64,000 bases of DNA from assembly GCF_018616375.1 (NCBI RefSeq), contig NZ_JAEQBB010000004.1, forward strand, positions 1 through 64,000. The letters run 5' to 3'. This document shows, in pieces, positions 30,678 to 40,114 of the stretch. The notes beneath the pieces were generated by a model. The model was given only the letters and a program-made list of their open reading frames with translations. It was not told the origin of the DNA and did no database searches. A program made the position numbers and the translations under genes. This stretch comes from Exiguobacterium sp. J17977. GTDB lineage: Bacteria; Bacillota; Bacilli; Exiguobacteriales; Exiguobacteriaceae. Each line of letters opens with the position of its first letter. Within the stretch, counting starts at the first letter, position 1.

Positions 30678-33600
30678 TCACTCCACGATGAGCTGGATCG
30701 TTGACCCGCTCCTTGATTTCTTGACTTCGATCCGGGCATCGACCCGGTCTTTCAATTCTTGGACGTGGCTGATGACCCCGACGAGCCGGCCGCTCGATTG
30801 TAGCGACATGAGCAGTTCAATCGCTTGATCGAGCGATTCGGCGTCGAGCGTCCCGAAGCCTTCATCGATTAGCATCGTCTCGAGACTGACCCCGCCACTC
30901 AACTGCTGGACGACCTCGGCCAATCCGAGGGCGAGCGAAAGCGATGCCTTGAACCCTTCGCCACCCGATAAGTTTTGCACCCGGCGTGACTGTCCGGTAT
31001 AGGCGTCAAAGACTAATAATTCGAGACCGGACTTGGCATTTCCTTTCGCCGTCTCGATTTTTCGTTCCAATTGGAACTGTCCGCTCGTCATTTGATCAAG
31101 ATGGACGTTGGCCGCATGGAGAATTTGATCGAAGAACGCCGTCTGCACGTACGTCTCGAACGTCAACTTTTGCGGATTCAGTCCGCGTCCGGTGTCGGCA
31201 ATCAATTTGACAGTCTCCAGATTCCGTTGATCCTCATCCGTCTTCTCCCGGAGCATATTCCATTCGGTGACGATATGGCGATGGCGTTTCAATTGCCCGT
31301 CCGCTGTGACGAGTTGTTCGGACAGCGCTTCGAACGAACGAATCGCTTCGTTCAATCGCTCTTGGAGCTGTTCTAGATTTGGCCGCGGACGGTCCCCGAT
31401 TTTCTCGTTCAGCGCCTTGACGGCGTGTTCGAGTCGGACACCTTCCTCAAGCTCGGTCGCTTGGCGCTCGCGTAGTTCGGGCAGTTGCTCGACGCGCGCG
31501 CGATACTCTTTGAACACGTCTTCAGTCAACTCGACCTTCTCGAGAGCGGCTTCCAGTTCAGCCGTCGCTTCGGATAAGCGCACGTGCTCGAACTCGAGTT
31601 GTTCCCCGAGGAGACGGAGTCGCTCCGCTTCCCCCCACTTCAATCGATTCAATTCTTCAAGCCGACGTTCATACGCCGTCACATCTCGTTCAATGTGGGC
31701 GAGTCGTGTCGCGAGCTGATTCCGCTCGGTCTGTAACATCTCTAACGTCGTCCCATCAGGTTGACGCATCGACTGGAGCTTCTCTTGGACGGTTTGGAGC
31801 TGTTCAAACAGCTGTTGCCGTTTCTCCGCCTGCTCACGCTTGGCAGTCTCAAGTTGTTTCAATTCGGTCGTGGTCGCGCGCAAGTGACGCTCCATCCGTA
31901 GTCGTTCTTCAGTCTGTTGCCGCAACTGTCGGACGCGGGCGTCTTGGTGTTGCATCGCAGTGTCGACTGCACCGTCGAGCTTCAACTCGAGCCGAGCGAG
32001 ATCGCGTTCACGAATCAGCTCATCGAGTTGGCGTTTGAGCGCCCGATAATCCGCCCGAGCTTCATGCAGGTCGGCCTCGATCCGCTTCAGCGTCTCGACC
32101 GCTGAGCGATGACCCGCTTGGTCGATGGACGTCTCGGTTCGCTCGACATGTCCGTGGGTCAATGAACCGCAGACTGGGCAAGGTTCCCCCGCTTCGAGTC
32201 GCTCGCGCAGCGTGTCGGCCATGCGCGCATGCTCGGCCTCGACGAATTGGTCGACCCGTTCCGTCTGGGCCGCGAATTGCCGTTGGACGTCCTTCCCGTT
32301 CCGTTCACAGGCGGTGAGTCGTTCCATGACCTCTGCCACTTTCGCCTCGAGTCGAGCTTGCTGTTGGAGTTGACTATACAGTCGTTCGGCCTCGACGAGC
32401 TGGTCTGGTGCCGGTGCGTTCTCGAGCTTGGCCGTAAGATTGCCCTCGGTCGCTTGAAGCTCCTTGAGACGCGCTTCATCTGAAAACAGACCGAGCGGCT
32501 CCAACTGGCGTTTCAAGTCATCTCGACGTCTCGTCATGCGGTGCCATTCATCGACGTATGGCAACATCTCGTCAATCGCATGGACGCGACTTGTGGCCCG
32601 TTCCGCTTCTTGGCGCATGGTCGTGATGGCTTCTGCTTCTGCCTGCAACTCCTCCAACTGTTTCGTGTAGACCTCATCGCGTTGACGGGATACATTTCGT
32701 TCACGGGTCAACCGTTCGATATCGTGACGCACCGTTTCAGTACGTTGATAGAGCGGGCTGACGCTCGCCACTTGTTCAAGTCGCAAGATGAGCGCCTGGC
32801 GTTGTTCGCGTACCTCTGCCGCTTGGCGGAACGTCTCGAGCGCGGTCGCGCGCACGTCCCGCTCTTCCATCAACTCGGCGAGCGCGGTCGCCTGATTCAC
32901 GTCTCGGCGCAGCGCCTCGAGCCGTTCCTCACCCGTCCGGCGCTGTGCCTGTAGCGTGTCCCGCGCCGCCAAGAGCCGCTCTTCCCGGGCGTTGAGCCAC
33001 GTCACGATGTCAGGCAAGTTGCGGGTCGACATGTCCTCGACGGCCTCGTCTTCGAGTTCTAACAGTTTCAAACGCGTCGTCTCGACCGCCCATTCGACCC
33101 GTTTTCGGTACTTGCCGTAACGTTCGATCCAATCTTCCTGAAAGGCGCGGTACGCCTCCGTCTTGAAAATCGATTGCAAAATCTGTTGCTTCTTCGTCGA
33201 ATCGGAATCGAGGAGCTGACGGAACTGGTTCTGTGGCAACAGCAAGATTTGACTGAACTGCTCATAGCTCAGCTGCAACAATGATTCAATCGTCTGCTCG
33301 ACGTCGTTCACTTTCGTCGCGAGCGGCTTCCAGGCGTCCTTCCATTCATAGAGCACCGCTTCGTGCGGAATCGGTGTCTTGTTTTTCGGATGCGGTTGTT
33401 GCGGCTGACGGACGATGCGATACCGTTCATCACGAATCGTGAACGAGAAGTCGATTTCGGTCTTCCGTTCCGGGTCCGCATATTGGCTTCGAAAGTCGCT
33501 GGCGTTCCGGAGCGCCCCGCTGGCCCGACCATAGAGTGCGAACGTCATCGCGTCAAAAATCGTCGTCTTGCCGGCACCGGTCCGGCCGCTGATGACGAAC

Positions 33601-33689
33601 ATCGAACGGCCCTCGAGCTGCGTGAAATCGATTTGTTCCGTCTCGGCATAAGGACCGAAGGCGGTGATGGTCAAGTGTTCCGGTCTCAA
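30678..33689 (-). CDS. sbcC: Exonuclease subunit SbcC (Rad50-like)
   Basis: 1003 residues. Walker A is SGRTGAGKTTIFDAM near residue 35. Long coiled coils rich in E, Q and R run from about 180 to 870, with the zinc hook CPVC at about residue 500 in the middle. The ABC signature NLSGGEGFKASLSLALGL is near 905 and Walker B LIDEGFGTLD near 940. With SbcD it opens DNA hairpins and processes blocked ends. Its start overlaps the sbcD end by 4 bases. Confidence 0.95.
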   Translation of the reverse strand: MRPEHLTITAFGPYAETEQIDFTQLEGRSMFVISGRTGAGKTTIFDAMTFALYGRASGALRNASDFRSQYADPERKTEIDFSFTIRDERYRIVRQPQQPHPKNKTPIPHEAVLYEWKDAWKPLATKVNDVEQTIESLLQLSYEQFSQILLLPQNQFRQLLDSDSTKKQQILQSIFKTEAYRAFQEDWIERYGKYRKRVEWAVETTRLKLLELEDEAVEDMSTRNLPDIVTWLNAREERLLAARDTLQAQRRTGEERLEALRRDVNQATALAELMEERDVRATALETFRQAAEVREQRQALILRLEQVASVSPLYQRTETVRHDIERLTRERNVSRQRDEVYTKQLEELQAEAEAITTMRQEAERATSRVHAIDEMLPYVDEWHRMTRRRDDLKRQLEPLGLFSDEARLKELQATEGNLTAKLENAPAPDQLVEAERLYSQLQQQARLEAKVAEVMERLTACERNGKDVQRQFAAQTERVDQFVEAEHARMADTLRERLEAGEPCPVCGSLTHGHVERTETSIDQAGHRSAVETLKRIEADLHEARADYRALKRQLDELIRERDLARLELKLDGAVDTAMQHQDARVRQLRQQTEERLRMERHLRATTTELKQLETAKREQAEKRQQLFEQLQTVQEKLQSMRQPDGTTLEMLQTERNQLATRLAHIERDVTAYERRLEELNRLKWGEAERLRLLGEQLEFEHVRLSEATAELEAALEKVELTEDVFKEYRARVEQLPELRERQATELEEGVRLEHAVKALNEKIGDRPRPNLEQLQERLNEAIRSFEALSEQLVTADGQLKRHRHIVTEWNMLREKTDEDQRNLETVKLIADTGRGLNPQKLTFETYVQTAFFDQILHAANVHLDQMTSGQFQLERKIETAKGNAKSGLELLVFDAYTGQSRRVQNLSGGEGFKASLSLALGLAEVVQQLSGGVSLETMLIDEGFGTLDAESLDQAIELLMSLQSSGRLVGVISHVQELKDRVDARIEVKKSRSGSTIQLIVE

Positions 33690-34792
33690 ATCGATTCCTC
33701 CCCTTCTAAGAAACGTTGCACCGTCACATCGGCATCGCGGCCGTGGACGGCTTTAAAGAAGTCCATGTATACATCCTCGACCGATTGCCGTTCGAGCTTC
33801 TCACGTTCGAAACGGGACGTCTGGTCTTGGCGACGCAACAACTCGAGTTCGAGGTGTAAGATGTTCGGATAGACGGTCCGTAACTTCGCCATCGGGTCGA
33901 ATAACGCACGGTCATCGGTCAAGACGATTTTCAAATAGTCGTCTACAGCCTCGTCTTGATAAAACGACGGGTCGAGCAGCTCGTTCAGCGTACCGGTCAA
34001 GATGCGCAAGTCACGGCGTGCTGTGAGCGGACGCCGACGTCGTGTCCATGTCCCGTCCCACTCGATGATGTCGACCGATTTCACATGGGCCGCCTCGGAG
34101 AATGAATATTTCATGAGCGACCCGCTGTATGCGATCCGGTCGTCGCAGATGGCGTCGCGGTTATGCAAGTGTCCGAGCGCCGTATATCCGAACGGGGCGT
34201 ATAGTCCTTTCGCGACTTGCCCGGCCGTCCCGACGGACAGTTGTCGCTCGGAATCGGTCTCGAGTCCGCCGGCGACGAAACTGTGACCGACTGCGACCGC
34301 TCGTGCATCGATTACCCCATAAGCGTCAACGACTGCGGCGAGCGCGTCATGATGGGTCCGAATCGACTCGTCGCCGAACGCGTAACGGATACGTGCCGGC
34401 TCGAGGAACGGCATCAAATAGAATGGGATTTCGTTCACGACGATTGGTCCAGCACTCGGATCATATTTTCCGACGATATGGAGACCGACTTTCGTCAACA
34501 GCTTGGAGCTGTATTGGAGCCGCTCGGCCGAATCGTGATTGCCGGCGATGGCGAGTACCGGGATGCCTCGCTCGAGGACGAGCGCACGCCACATCTCATC
34601 GAGCAAGTCGACGGCCTCGACGGGCGGCACGGCCCGGTCATATAAATCACCGGCGACGACGATGGCATCAGGTTTCTCCTCATCGACAATCTGTAAGAAT
34701 GATTCAAATAAAATAATTTGTTGTTCTTCTGTCATATGGCGGCCGTGGACGATTTTACCTAAATGCCAATCGGCCGTATGAATCCATTTCAT
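33686..34792 (-). CDS. sbcD: Exonuclease subunit SbcD (Mre11-like)
   Basis: 368 residues. Calcineurin-like phosphoesterase motifs are in order: HTADWHLGK, VVAGDLYDRAVPP, IAGNHDSAERL, VAVGHSFVAGG and ALGHLHNRD. It is the Mn2+-dependent nuclease partner of SbcC. The first gene of sbcD-sbcC-AAC(3)-like; the ATG follows GAGGTGAAGTCGC. It is divergent from the ABC exporter at 34898. Confidence 0.95.
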   Translation of the reverse strand: MKWIHTADWHLGKIVHGRHMTEEQQIILFESFLQIVDEEKPDAIVVAGDLYDRAVPPVEAVDLLDEMWRALVLERGIPVLAIAGNHDSAERLQYSSKLLTKVGLHIVGKYDPSAGPIVVNEIPFYLMPFLEPARIRYAFGDESIRTHHDALAAVVDAYGVIDARAVAVGHSFVAGGLETDSERQLSVGTAGQVAKGLYAPFGYTALGHLHNRDAICDDRIAYSGSLMKYSFSEAAHVKSVDIIEWDGTWTRRRRPLTARRDLRILTGTLNELLDPSFYQDEAVDDYLKIVLTDDRALFDPMAKLRTVYPNILHLELELLRRQDQTSRFEREKLERQSVEDVYMDFFKAVHGRDADVTVQRFLEGEESI

Positions 34793-34897
34793 GCGACTTC
34801 ACCTCTGTTTCCATTCTAGCATTATTCCGGTGTACGATTCGACGTCTTGACACTTGTTTTCGAAACAGCGAAAGTTAATAGGAAAGGGGGACGTATC

Positions 34898-36631
34898 ATG
34901 GAGTCCACATCCACATGGCAAGCGTTTTTGAGCTTGTTCCGTGTCGCTCGACCACCGAAAGGTCTATTTATCGGTGCCGTATTGATTTCATTGCTTCAAG
35001 CGATGGCGTCACTCGCCATCCCGCTCATCTTGCAACGCGTCGTCGACAATTGGAGCGAGGCCGCGCTCGACGCCCGCCTCGTCGCCATTTTTATTGCGGC
35101 GTTTCTCATTCAAGTCGTCTCGAGCGCGATTTCGATTTACTGGTTACATATCGTTGGACAACGGGTCGTCGCTAATTTGCGGACGACGTTATGGGAGCAT
35201 CTTGTCGCCCTGCCGATCCCGTTCTACGATGGCGTCAAATCAGGGGATCTCGTCTCGCGGTTAAACAACGATACGACGACGTTGCAGCAGCTCTTGTCCG
35301 AACAGAGCGTTCGTCTCTTGACGTCGTTCGTCTCGGTCATCGGCGCCGTCGGCATCTTGTTCACGCTCGATTGGCAGATGACGCTCGTCATCTTGTTCTC
35401 GGTGCCAACGACGCTCCTCATCGTCATCCCGCTCGGACGTAAACTTCGGAAAATCGCCAAGGCGACGCAACATGAACTCGGCGATTTGTCAGGGTTCTTC
35501 GCTGAACTGCTCGGCGAGATCCGGCTCGTCAAATCACAGGCGACCGAATCCGTCGAGGTAGCAGAAGGAAAACGCCGGATTGAACGTCTTTTCGGTCTCG
35601 GTGTGCGCGAGGGACGGATTCAAGCGATTCTGATTCCGCTCTTGAACGTCACGTTGACGGCGATGCTGATCGCCATTCTCGGCTTCGGGGCTTACCGGGT
35701 CTCGACCGGCGCCTTGTCGACCGGCTCGTTGCTCGCGTTCATGCTGTACTTGTTCCAAATCATCACGCCGCTCATCACGATGACGGAGTTTATCACTCGG
35801 CTCCAGAAAGCACGTGGGGCAACGGAACGAATCTCGGAGCTGCTCGCCGTCGAGCCGGAACCGTATACCGATGAACCGTCGACGATTCGACAGTCGTCGC
35901 TCTCATTCGAGGACCTCACGTTCCGTTATGGTGACCAACCTGTCATTGACGACGTGTCGCTCACCGTCCCGTTCGGTGCCACGACGGCCATCGTCGGGCG
36001 CAGCGGTGCCGGAAAAACGACACTGTTCGCCCTCGTCGAGCAGTTCTACCTCCCGTCGAGCGGTCTCATCCGTTATGGGGACCGGGACATCGCCACATAT
36101 GGCCGAAATGAATGGCGACAAGTCATCGGCTACGTCGCCCAAGATTCACCCGTCCTATCCGGGACGGTGCGGCAAAATATCCTATACGGCTTGACCCGGA
36201 CCGCGACCGAGGATGAGATTCGTCACGCCTGTGATATGGCCAACGCCTGGTCGTTCATCGAGGCGATGCCGGACGGACTCGACACGGAAATCGGCGAGCG
36301 CGGCGTCCGCCTATCGGGCGGACAACGTCAACGGCTCGCCATCGCCAGGGCGCTGTTACGTGACCCGCAAATCTTACTGCTCGACGAGGCGACGTCTAGC
36401 CTGGACTCGGAATCCGAGCGCGTCGTCCAAGAGGCGCTCGACCGGCTCATGACAGGACGGACGACACTCGTCATCGCTCACCGGCTCTCGACCGTCCAAC
36501 ATGCCGACCAAATCGTCGTGCTCGAGGACGGCGGCATCAGCGGGCTTGGAACGCATCAAGAGTTGCTTCGAGACAACGCGCTCTATGAACGACTCGTGAA
36601 ACAACAACTTTTAGGAGGCAATCAACTATGA
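34898..36631 (+). CDS. ABC-type multidrug/lipid exporter (fused permease-ATPase)
   Basis: 577 residues. Six membrane segments fill residues about 25-310. The ATPase domain has Walker A IVGRSGAGKTT, Q-loop AQDSPVL, signature VRLSGGQRQRL, Walker B ILLLDEATSSLD and H-loop IAHRLST. It would work as a homodimer exporting drugs or lipids (BmrA/YvcC-like). The start is the ATG at 34898, after GGAAAGGGGGACG; the upstream frame has no such site. Its stop overlaps the next gene by 4 bases. Confidence 0.88.
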   Translation: MESTSTWQAFLSLFRVARPPKGLFIGAVLISLLQAMASLAIPLILQRVVDNWSEAALDARLVAIFIAAFLIQVVSSAISIYWLHIVGQRVVANLRTTLWEHLVALPIPFYDGVKSGDLVSRLNNDTTTLQQLLSEQSVRLLTSFVSVIGAVGILFTLDWQMTLVILFSVPTTLLIVIPLGRKLRKIAKATQHELGDLSGFFAELLGEIRLVKSQATESVEVAEGKRRIERLFGLGVREGRIQAILIPLLNVTLTAMLIAILGFGAYRVSTGALSTGSLLAFMLYLFQIITPLITMTEFITRLQKARGATERISELLAVEPEPYTDEPSTIRQSSLSFEDLTFRYGDQPVIDDVSLTVPFGATTAIVGRSGAGKTTLFALVEQFYLPSSGLIRYGDRDIATYGRNEWRQVIGYVAQDSPVLSGTVRQNILYGLTRTATEDEIRHACDMANAWSFIEAMPDGLDTEIGERGVRLSGGQRQRLAIARALLRDPQILLLDEATSSLDSESERVVQEALDRLMTGRTTLVIAHRLSTVQHADQIVVLEDGGISGLGTHQELLRDNALYERLVKQQLLGGNQL

Positions 36632-37500
36632 AGACAGTCGGATTTATCGGACTCGGTGTGATGGGTCAATCGATGGTCAGAAACTTAATGAAGGCAGGAT
36701 TCGAAGTCCAAGCATATACGCGGACGAAAGAGAAAGCGGCTGATTTATTGGCGGAAGGTGTCCGTTGGTGTGATTCGGTCGAAGCCGTCTGTCATAACGC
36801 CGATGCTGTCATCACCATCGTCGGTTACCCGTCTGATGTCGAGAGCCTTTATTTCGGCGACGGGATGATTTTGCAATCGGCCGAACCGGGAACGCTCGTC
36901 ATCGATATGACGACGTCTTCGCCGCTCTTGGCCGAACGGATCGCCGAGGCCGCAATCGATCGCAGCTTGCTCCCGCTCGACGCACCGGTCACGGGCGGTG
37001 ACGTCGGTGCCAAGAACGGGACGTTGTCGATTCTCGTCGGCGGCGGCGAATACGCCTTCACGAAGGCACGACCGCTGTTCGAGGCGATGGGCCAATCGAT
37101 TGAACGGATGGGCTATGCCGGCAGCGGCCAATACGGGAAACTTGCCAATCAGATTGCCATCGCCGGTATCATGATGGGCAACGCCGAGATGCTCGCCTTC
37201 ACGAAACGGGCCGGGCTCAACCCCGATCAACTGCGCCAGACGATTCGGGGCGGTGCCGCCGGTAGCTGGACGCTCGAGAATTTGGTTCCCCGGATGATTG
37301 TCGAGGACTATGCCCCTGGGTTCTTCATCAAGCATTTCCTGAAGGACATGAAACTCGCCCTCGAGAGCGCCGAACAATTGAACATCAAACTGCCGAGCCT
37401 CGAGTTGGCGTATAAACTGTACTCCATCCTCGAAGAGAACGGCTACGGCGAGAATGGGACCCAGGCGCTCATCGAATACTACATGCATCAAGACGTTTGA
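36628..37500 (+). CDS. NAD(P)-dependent beta-hydroxyacid dehydrogenase (3-hydroxyisobutyrate dehydrogenase-like)
   Basis: 290 residues. The Rossmann loop GFIGLGVMGQSM is at residues 5-16, the substrate-binding block APVTGGDVGAKNGTLSILVGG follows, and the catalytic lysine lies in GQYGKLANQI. It is close to the YkwC branch of the family. The acceptor (hydroxyisobutyrate, tartronate semialdehyde or other) is not determined. It is coupled to the exporter (ATGA overlap) with TAGGAGGCAATC ahead, an odd pairing that may only reflect shared transcription. Confidence 0.88.
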   Translation: MKTVGFIGLGVMGQSMVRNLMKAGFEVQAYTRTKEKAADLLAEGVRWCDSVEAVCHNADAVITIVGYPSDVESLYFGDGMILQSAEPGTLVIDMTTSSPLLAERIAEAAIDRSLLPLDAPVTGGDVGAKNGTLSILVGGGEYAFTKARPLFEAMGQSIERMGYAGSGQYGKLANQIAIAGIMMGNAEMLAFTKRAGLNPDQLRQTIRGGAAGSWTLENLVPRMIVEDYAPGFFIKHFLKDMKLALESAEQLNIKLPSLELAYKLYSILEENGYGENGTQALIEYYMHQDV

Positions 37501-37546
37501 ATCGTCCCGCTCGTGGAATTAGTAGTACAGAAGGGAGCGATGACAG

Positions 37547-37780
37547 ATGCCATGGAATATGAAAGACTATCCGGAATCACTGAAAAATTTCGACCCACTC
37601 GTCAAAAAGAAAGCCATCGATATCGCCAACGCCTTGCTCGCCCAAGGATACTCCGATCAAAAGGCGATTCCGATCGCCACGGAACAAGCGAAGAAATGGC
37701 ATGAACATGCCTCAAAAGAAGAAAAATCTGAGTTCCGCGCCGCCCCCGACCCACAAAAGTCGGATCGGCACGGCACATAA
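37547..37780 (+). CDS. Small conserved hydrophilic protein (YdaT-like)
   Basis: 77 residues opening MPWNMKDYPESLKNF, then a helical KKKAIDIANALL...YSDQKAIPIATEQAKKW block, with a charged tail. B. subtilis YdaT and many Bacillales small proteins share this beginning; their function is unknown, perhaps stress related. GAAGGGAGCGATGACAG precedes the ATG. It lies 46 bases after the dehydrogenase and before a strong terminator. Confidence 0.75.
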   Translation: MPWNMKDYPESLKNFDPLVKKKAIDIANALLAQGYSDQKAIPIATEQAKKWHEHASKEEKSEFRAAPDPQKSDRHGT

Positions 37781-37781
37781 A

Positions 37782-37815
37782 AACAACCGGTCGGCTCATG
37801 AGCCGACCGGTTGTT
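37782..37815. terminator. Bidirectional terminator
   Basis: Seventeen-base perfect arms beginning AACAACCGGTCGGCTCA, with T on both sides. It covers the end of the DUF975 gene on the other strand. Confidence 0.9.
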
Positions 37816-38446
37816 CGTTTGCATCTGTCTGTGCCTTGATTTCGAGATATAACCCGGCGAGCGCCGTACTGATATAAGGCTGTACGAAGATATAGGCCAA
37901 TCCGCCCGTGAACATGACGAGGACGTACCAGCCGATGAAACTCGCATACAAGCGCAACATCGTCCGTTTATGGCCGCGCATGAGACGCTGGCTTTCCCGC
38001 ATCGCTTGAAACGCAGACAGTTCCGGTTGGTCCCGTAACACGAACGGGACCATGCGATACGTCAAATAGAACCAGACACCAGGGACGATCAAGAACAGCA
38101 TGAGCACGTTCAACCCGAGATAAAAGACGGCATAATACGTGACGGACCGAACGTAATCTTTAAGCGAACCGAACGCATCGAACAAGAGCCCGAACGATGG
38201 CTTCTCGGCTTTGGCGATATCGAGGAACACCCAGTTGCGTCCCAGTTCGAGCGGCGCGAGCAAGACGGTCGCCGCGTACAGCAGGCCGATTGACACGAAC
38301 AGGACGCTCGGGTCGGTCGATTCCAAATCGAGCTGCGTCGTGATGACCGCCTGAACGAGCATCGTCGCAACGACCGCGAGGAGCGAGATGCCCCAGTTAC
38401 CGGACAACATTCGGAGCGCAAATTGTTTATAGACTGATGATTGCAT
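37796..38446 (-). CDS. DUF975-family membrane protein
   Basis: 216 residues with about five or six membrane segments. The DUF975 core is present: LGRNWVFLDIAKAEKPSFGLLFDAF, then a hydrophobic block ending VPGVWFYLTYRMVPFVL, and AFQAMRESQRLMRGHKRTMLRLYASFIGW. The role of the family is unknown. TAGGTGAAGTC precedes the ATG. Confidence 0.85.
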   Translation of the reverse strand: MQSSVYKQFALRMLSGNWGISLLAVVATMLVQAVITTQLDLESTDPSVLFVSIGLLYAATVLLAPLELGRNWVFLDIAKAEKPSFGLLFDAFGSLKDYVRSVTYYAVFYLGLNVLMLFLIVPGVWFYLTYRMVPFVLRDQPELSAFQAMRESQRLMRGHKRTMLRLYASFIGWYVLVMFTGGLAYIFVQPYISTALAGLYLEIKAQTDANEQPVGS

Positions 38447-38485
38447 GACTTCACCTACAGTATCGTTTTCTTCATTATAGCAAAA

Positions 38486-38505
38486 AAACAGTCAGACGAC
38501 TGTTT
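38486..38505 (-). terminator. Terminator of the deoR-cutC operon
   Basis: Minus strand AAACAGTC and GACTGTTT around GT, followed by further T. Confidence 0.8.
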
Positions 38506-39168
38506 TTAGCGTACCATCTGTTGTTTGATCGCCTTGAACTTGTGCTCATCCAAGCGGCCGTCAGTGCGCACACCGCTCCCGACATGGACGAAATCAACGC
38601 CGAGCCGGTCAATCAGCTGCGCCACATTGTCGGCCGTGATGCCGGCACCCGGGAGGATGTTGATCTCCGCCACCTCATGCATCGCACTTAATCGGTCTAT
38701 GCCTTCAAGTGCCGTCGCTTGCCCGCCGGACGTCAGGACGTGGTCGACTTCCGGAAAGTCGTTCAACACCGTGATCGCGTCCATCAAATCGGCCGCGTCG
38801 TCGATGGCGCGATGGAACGTGAGTGCCATCTCGCCCTTATGTTTAATCACTTCTCCGAGCAGCGCCTCATCGATGCGACCCTCGCTCGTCAACGCCCCGA
38901 AGACGATGCCATCGGCCCCGAGCTCACGGCACAGTCCGATATCTGCCAAAATCGTCTCCGCATCTTCCTCGTTATAGACGAATGAATCCGCATGGGGGCG
39001 AATCATGACGTGAACGGGAATCGTCGCCTGTTCGAGCACGTTCCGAATCGTCCCGAAACTCGGGGTCGTCCCGCCGGCCGGAATGTCGGCAATCAATTCG
39101 AGCCGATCCGCCCCGAACCGTTCAGCCGTCTTGGCTTCGGTCAACGTTGTCACAATCACTTCAATCAT
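38506..39168 (-). CDS. cutC: CutC-family protein (copper homeostasis / TIM barrel)
   Basis: 220 residues. The CutC signature is visible: GADRLELIADIPAGGTTPS, HVMIRPHADSFVYNEED, GALTSEGRID, FHRAIDD and LTSGGQATALEG. CutC is a TIM-barrel protein named for copper tolerance; its biochemical role is unsettled, and some view it as an enzyme of sugar or phosphate metabolism. The ATG at 39168 follows GAGGAGGGATTTC. It lies 14 bases after the DeoR-type regulator gene, which is unusual for a pure copper gene. Confidence 0.9.
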   Translation of the reverse strand: MIEVIVTTLTEAKTAERFGADRLELIADIPAGGTTPSFGTIRNVLEQATIPVHVMIRPHADSFVYNEEDAETILADIGLCRELGADGIVFGALTSEGRIDEALLGEVIKHKGEMALTFHRAIDDAADLMDAITVLNDFPEVDHVLTSGGQATALEGIDRLSAMHEVAEINILPGAGITADNVAQLIDRLGVDFVHVGSGVRTDGRLDEHKFKAIKQQMVR

Positions 39169-39182
39169 GAAATCCCTCCTCG

Positions 39183-39953
39183 TTATGGTGCGAAGCGCCA
39201 CTCGACCTCATGTTCCGCCAAGGCGCGCTTCCAATCCGTCGGTTCCGGAAAATCAGAGATGATGGTCGTCACCTTTGAAAAGTCGGAGACCCGATAGCGT
39301 TTTTGTTGATTGAACTGCGTATGGTCGGCGAGCAAGTAACATTGACGCGTTTGATCGAGTACCGCCTGCGTCACAGTCGAGAGACCATGGGCATCACACG
39401 TCAAACCGAGCGAGGCATCGACGCCCTCGACAGACAGAATGGCCATATCAAACACGTACGCCTTCAGTTGCTGCAGGACGTGCTCGCCGACGGTGACGAG
39501 ATGTTTCGGGTCGATCGTCCCGCCGAGCAATTGAATATCGCCAGTAAATACGCCCTTGGCCCGTTGCTCAAAGAGCGCCTTGGCGACCATGAGCGACGGA
39601 GTGACGACGGTCAAATTCCGTCCGCGCAGTCTGGCCGCGACTTGCTCCGGGGCGACACCGTGTCCGATATAGAGCAACATGTCGTCCTCGACGAGCTGAA
39701 ACGCCGTATAGGCGATGCGACGTATCCCGTCCATGTTCGAAATCATCATCGGTTGGAACGAGACGCTCTGATGGAGCACCGCCCCGCCATACACCCGCTT
39801 GATGCGATGCTCTTTCTCAAGCTCTTCTAAGTAGCGGCGAATCGACTCCCCCGAGACGTTCAACCGTTCAATCAACTCACTTGTTTTCACTTTGCCTTCC
39901 CGCTCAATCCATTCAACAATCTTTTGTTTACGTTCTTCTCCAATTAAAGACAC
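39183..39953 (-). CDS. DeoR/GlpR-family transcriptional regulator
   Basis: 256 residues. The N-terminal winged helix is GKVKTSELIERLNVSGESIRRYLEELEKEHRIKRVYGGAVL (about 20-60), followed by a sugar-phosphate-sensing DeoRC domain with GHGVAPEQVA and the ISVEG-like LSVEGVDASLGL. It usually represses sugar catabolic genes. The start is GTG at 39953 after GGAGGCAGGGAA; the longer frame to 40079 has no site. It is followed by cutC in the same operon. Confidence 0.9.
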   Translation of the reverse strand: MSLIGEERKQKIVEWIEREGKVKTSELIERLNVSGESIRRYLEELEKEHRIKRVYGGAVLHQSVSFQPMMISNMDGIRRIAYTAFQLVEDDMLLYIGHGVAPEQVAARLRGRNLTVVTPSLMVAKALFEQRAKGVFTGDIQLLGGTIDPKHLVTVGEHVLQQLKAYVFDMAILSVEGVDASLGLTCDAHGLSTVTQAVLDQTRQCYLLADHTQFNQQKRYRVSDFSKVTTIISDFPEPTDWKRALAEHEVEWRFAP

Positions 39954-40114
39954 TTCCCTGCCTCCTCCGCAAATATCGCTTCCTTTTTCAGTGTAGCGAA
40001 CGGATGTAAATTTAACGTAAACAGAAAGTAAAGAACGGGCAAATCCAACAATTTTTTTGGACTTTTCGGCAAAAATCAACGGAAATCCACAACAATCATC
40101 TAATTGCGGATGTG

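Noticed and set aside
36745-37491. 248-residue minus-strand open frame
   Set aside because: It lies wholly within the beta-hydroxyacid dehydrogenase gene, which has clear motifs on the plus strand.
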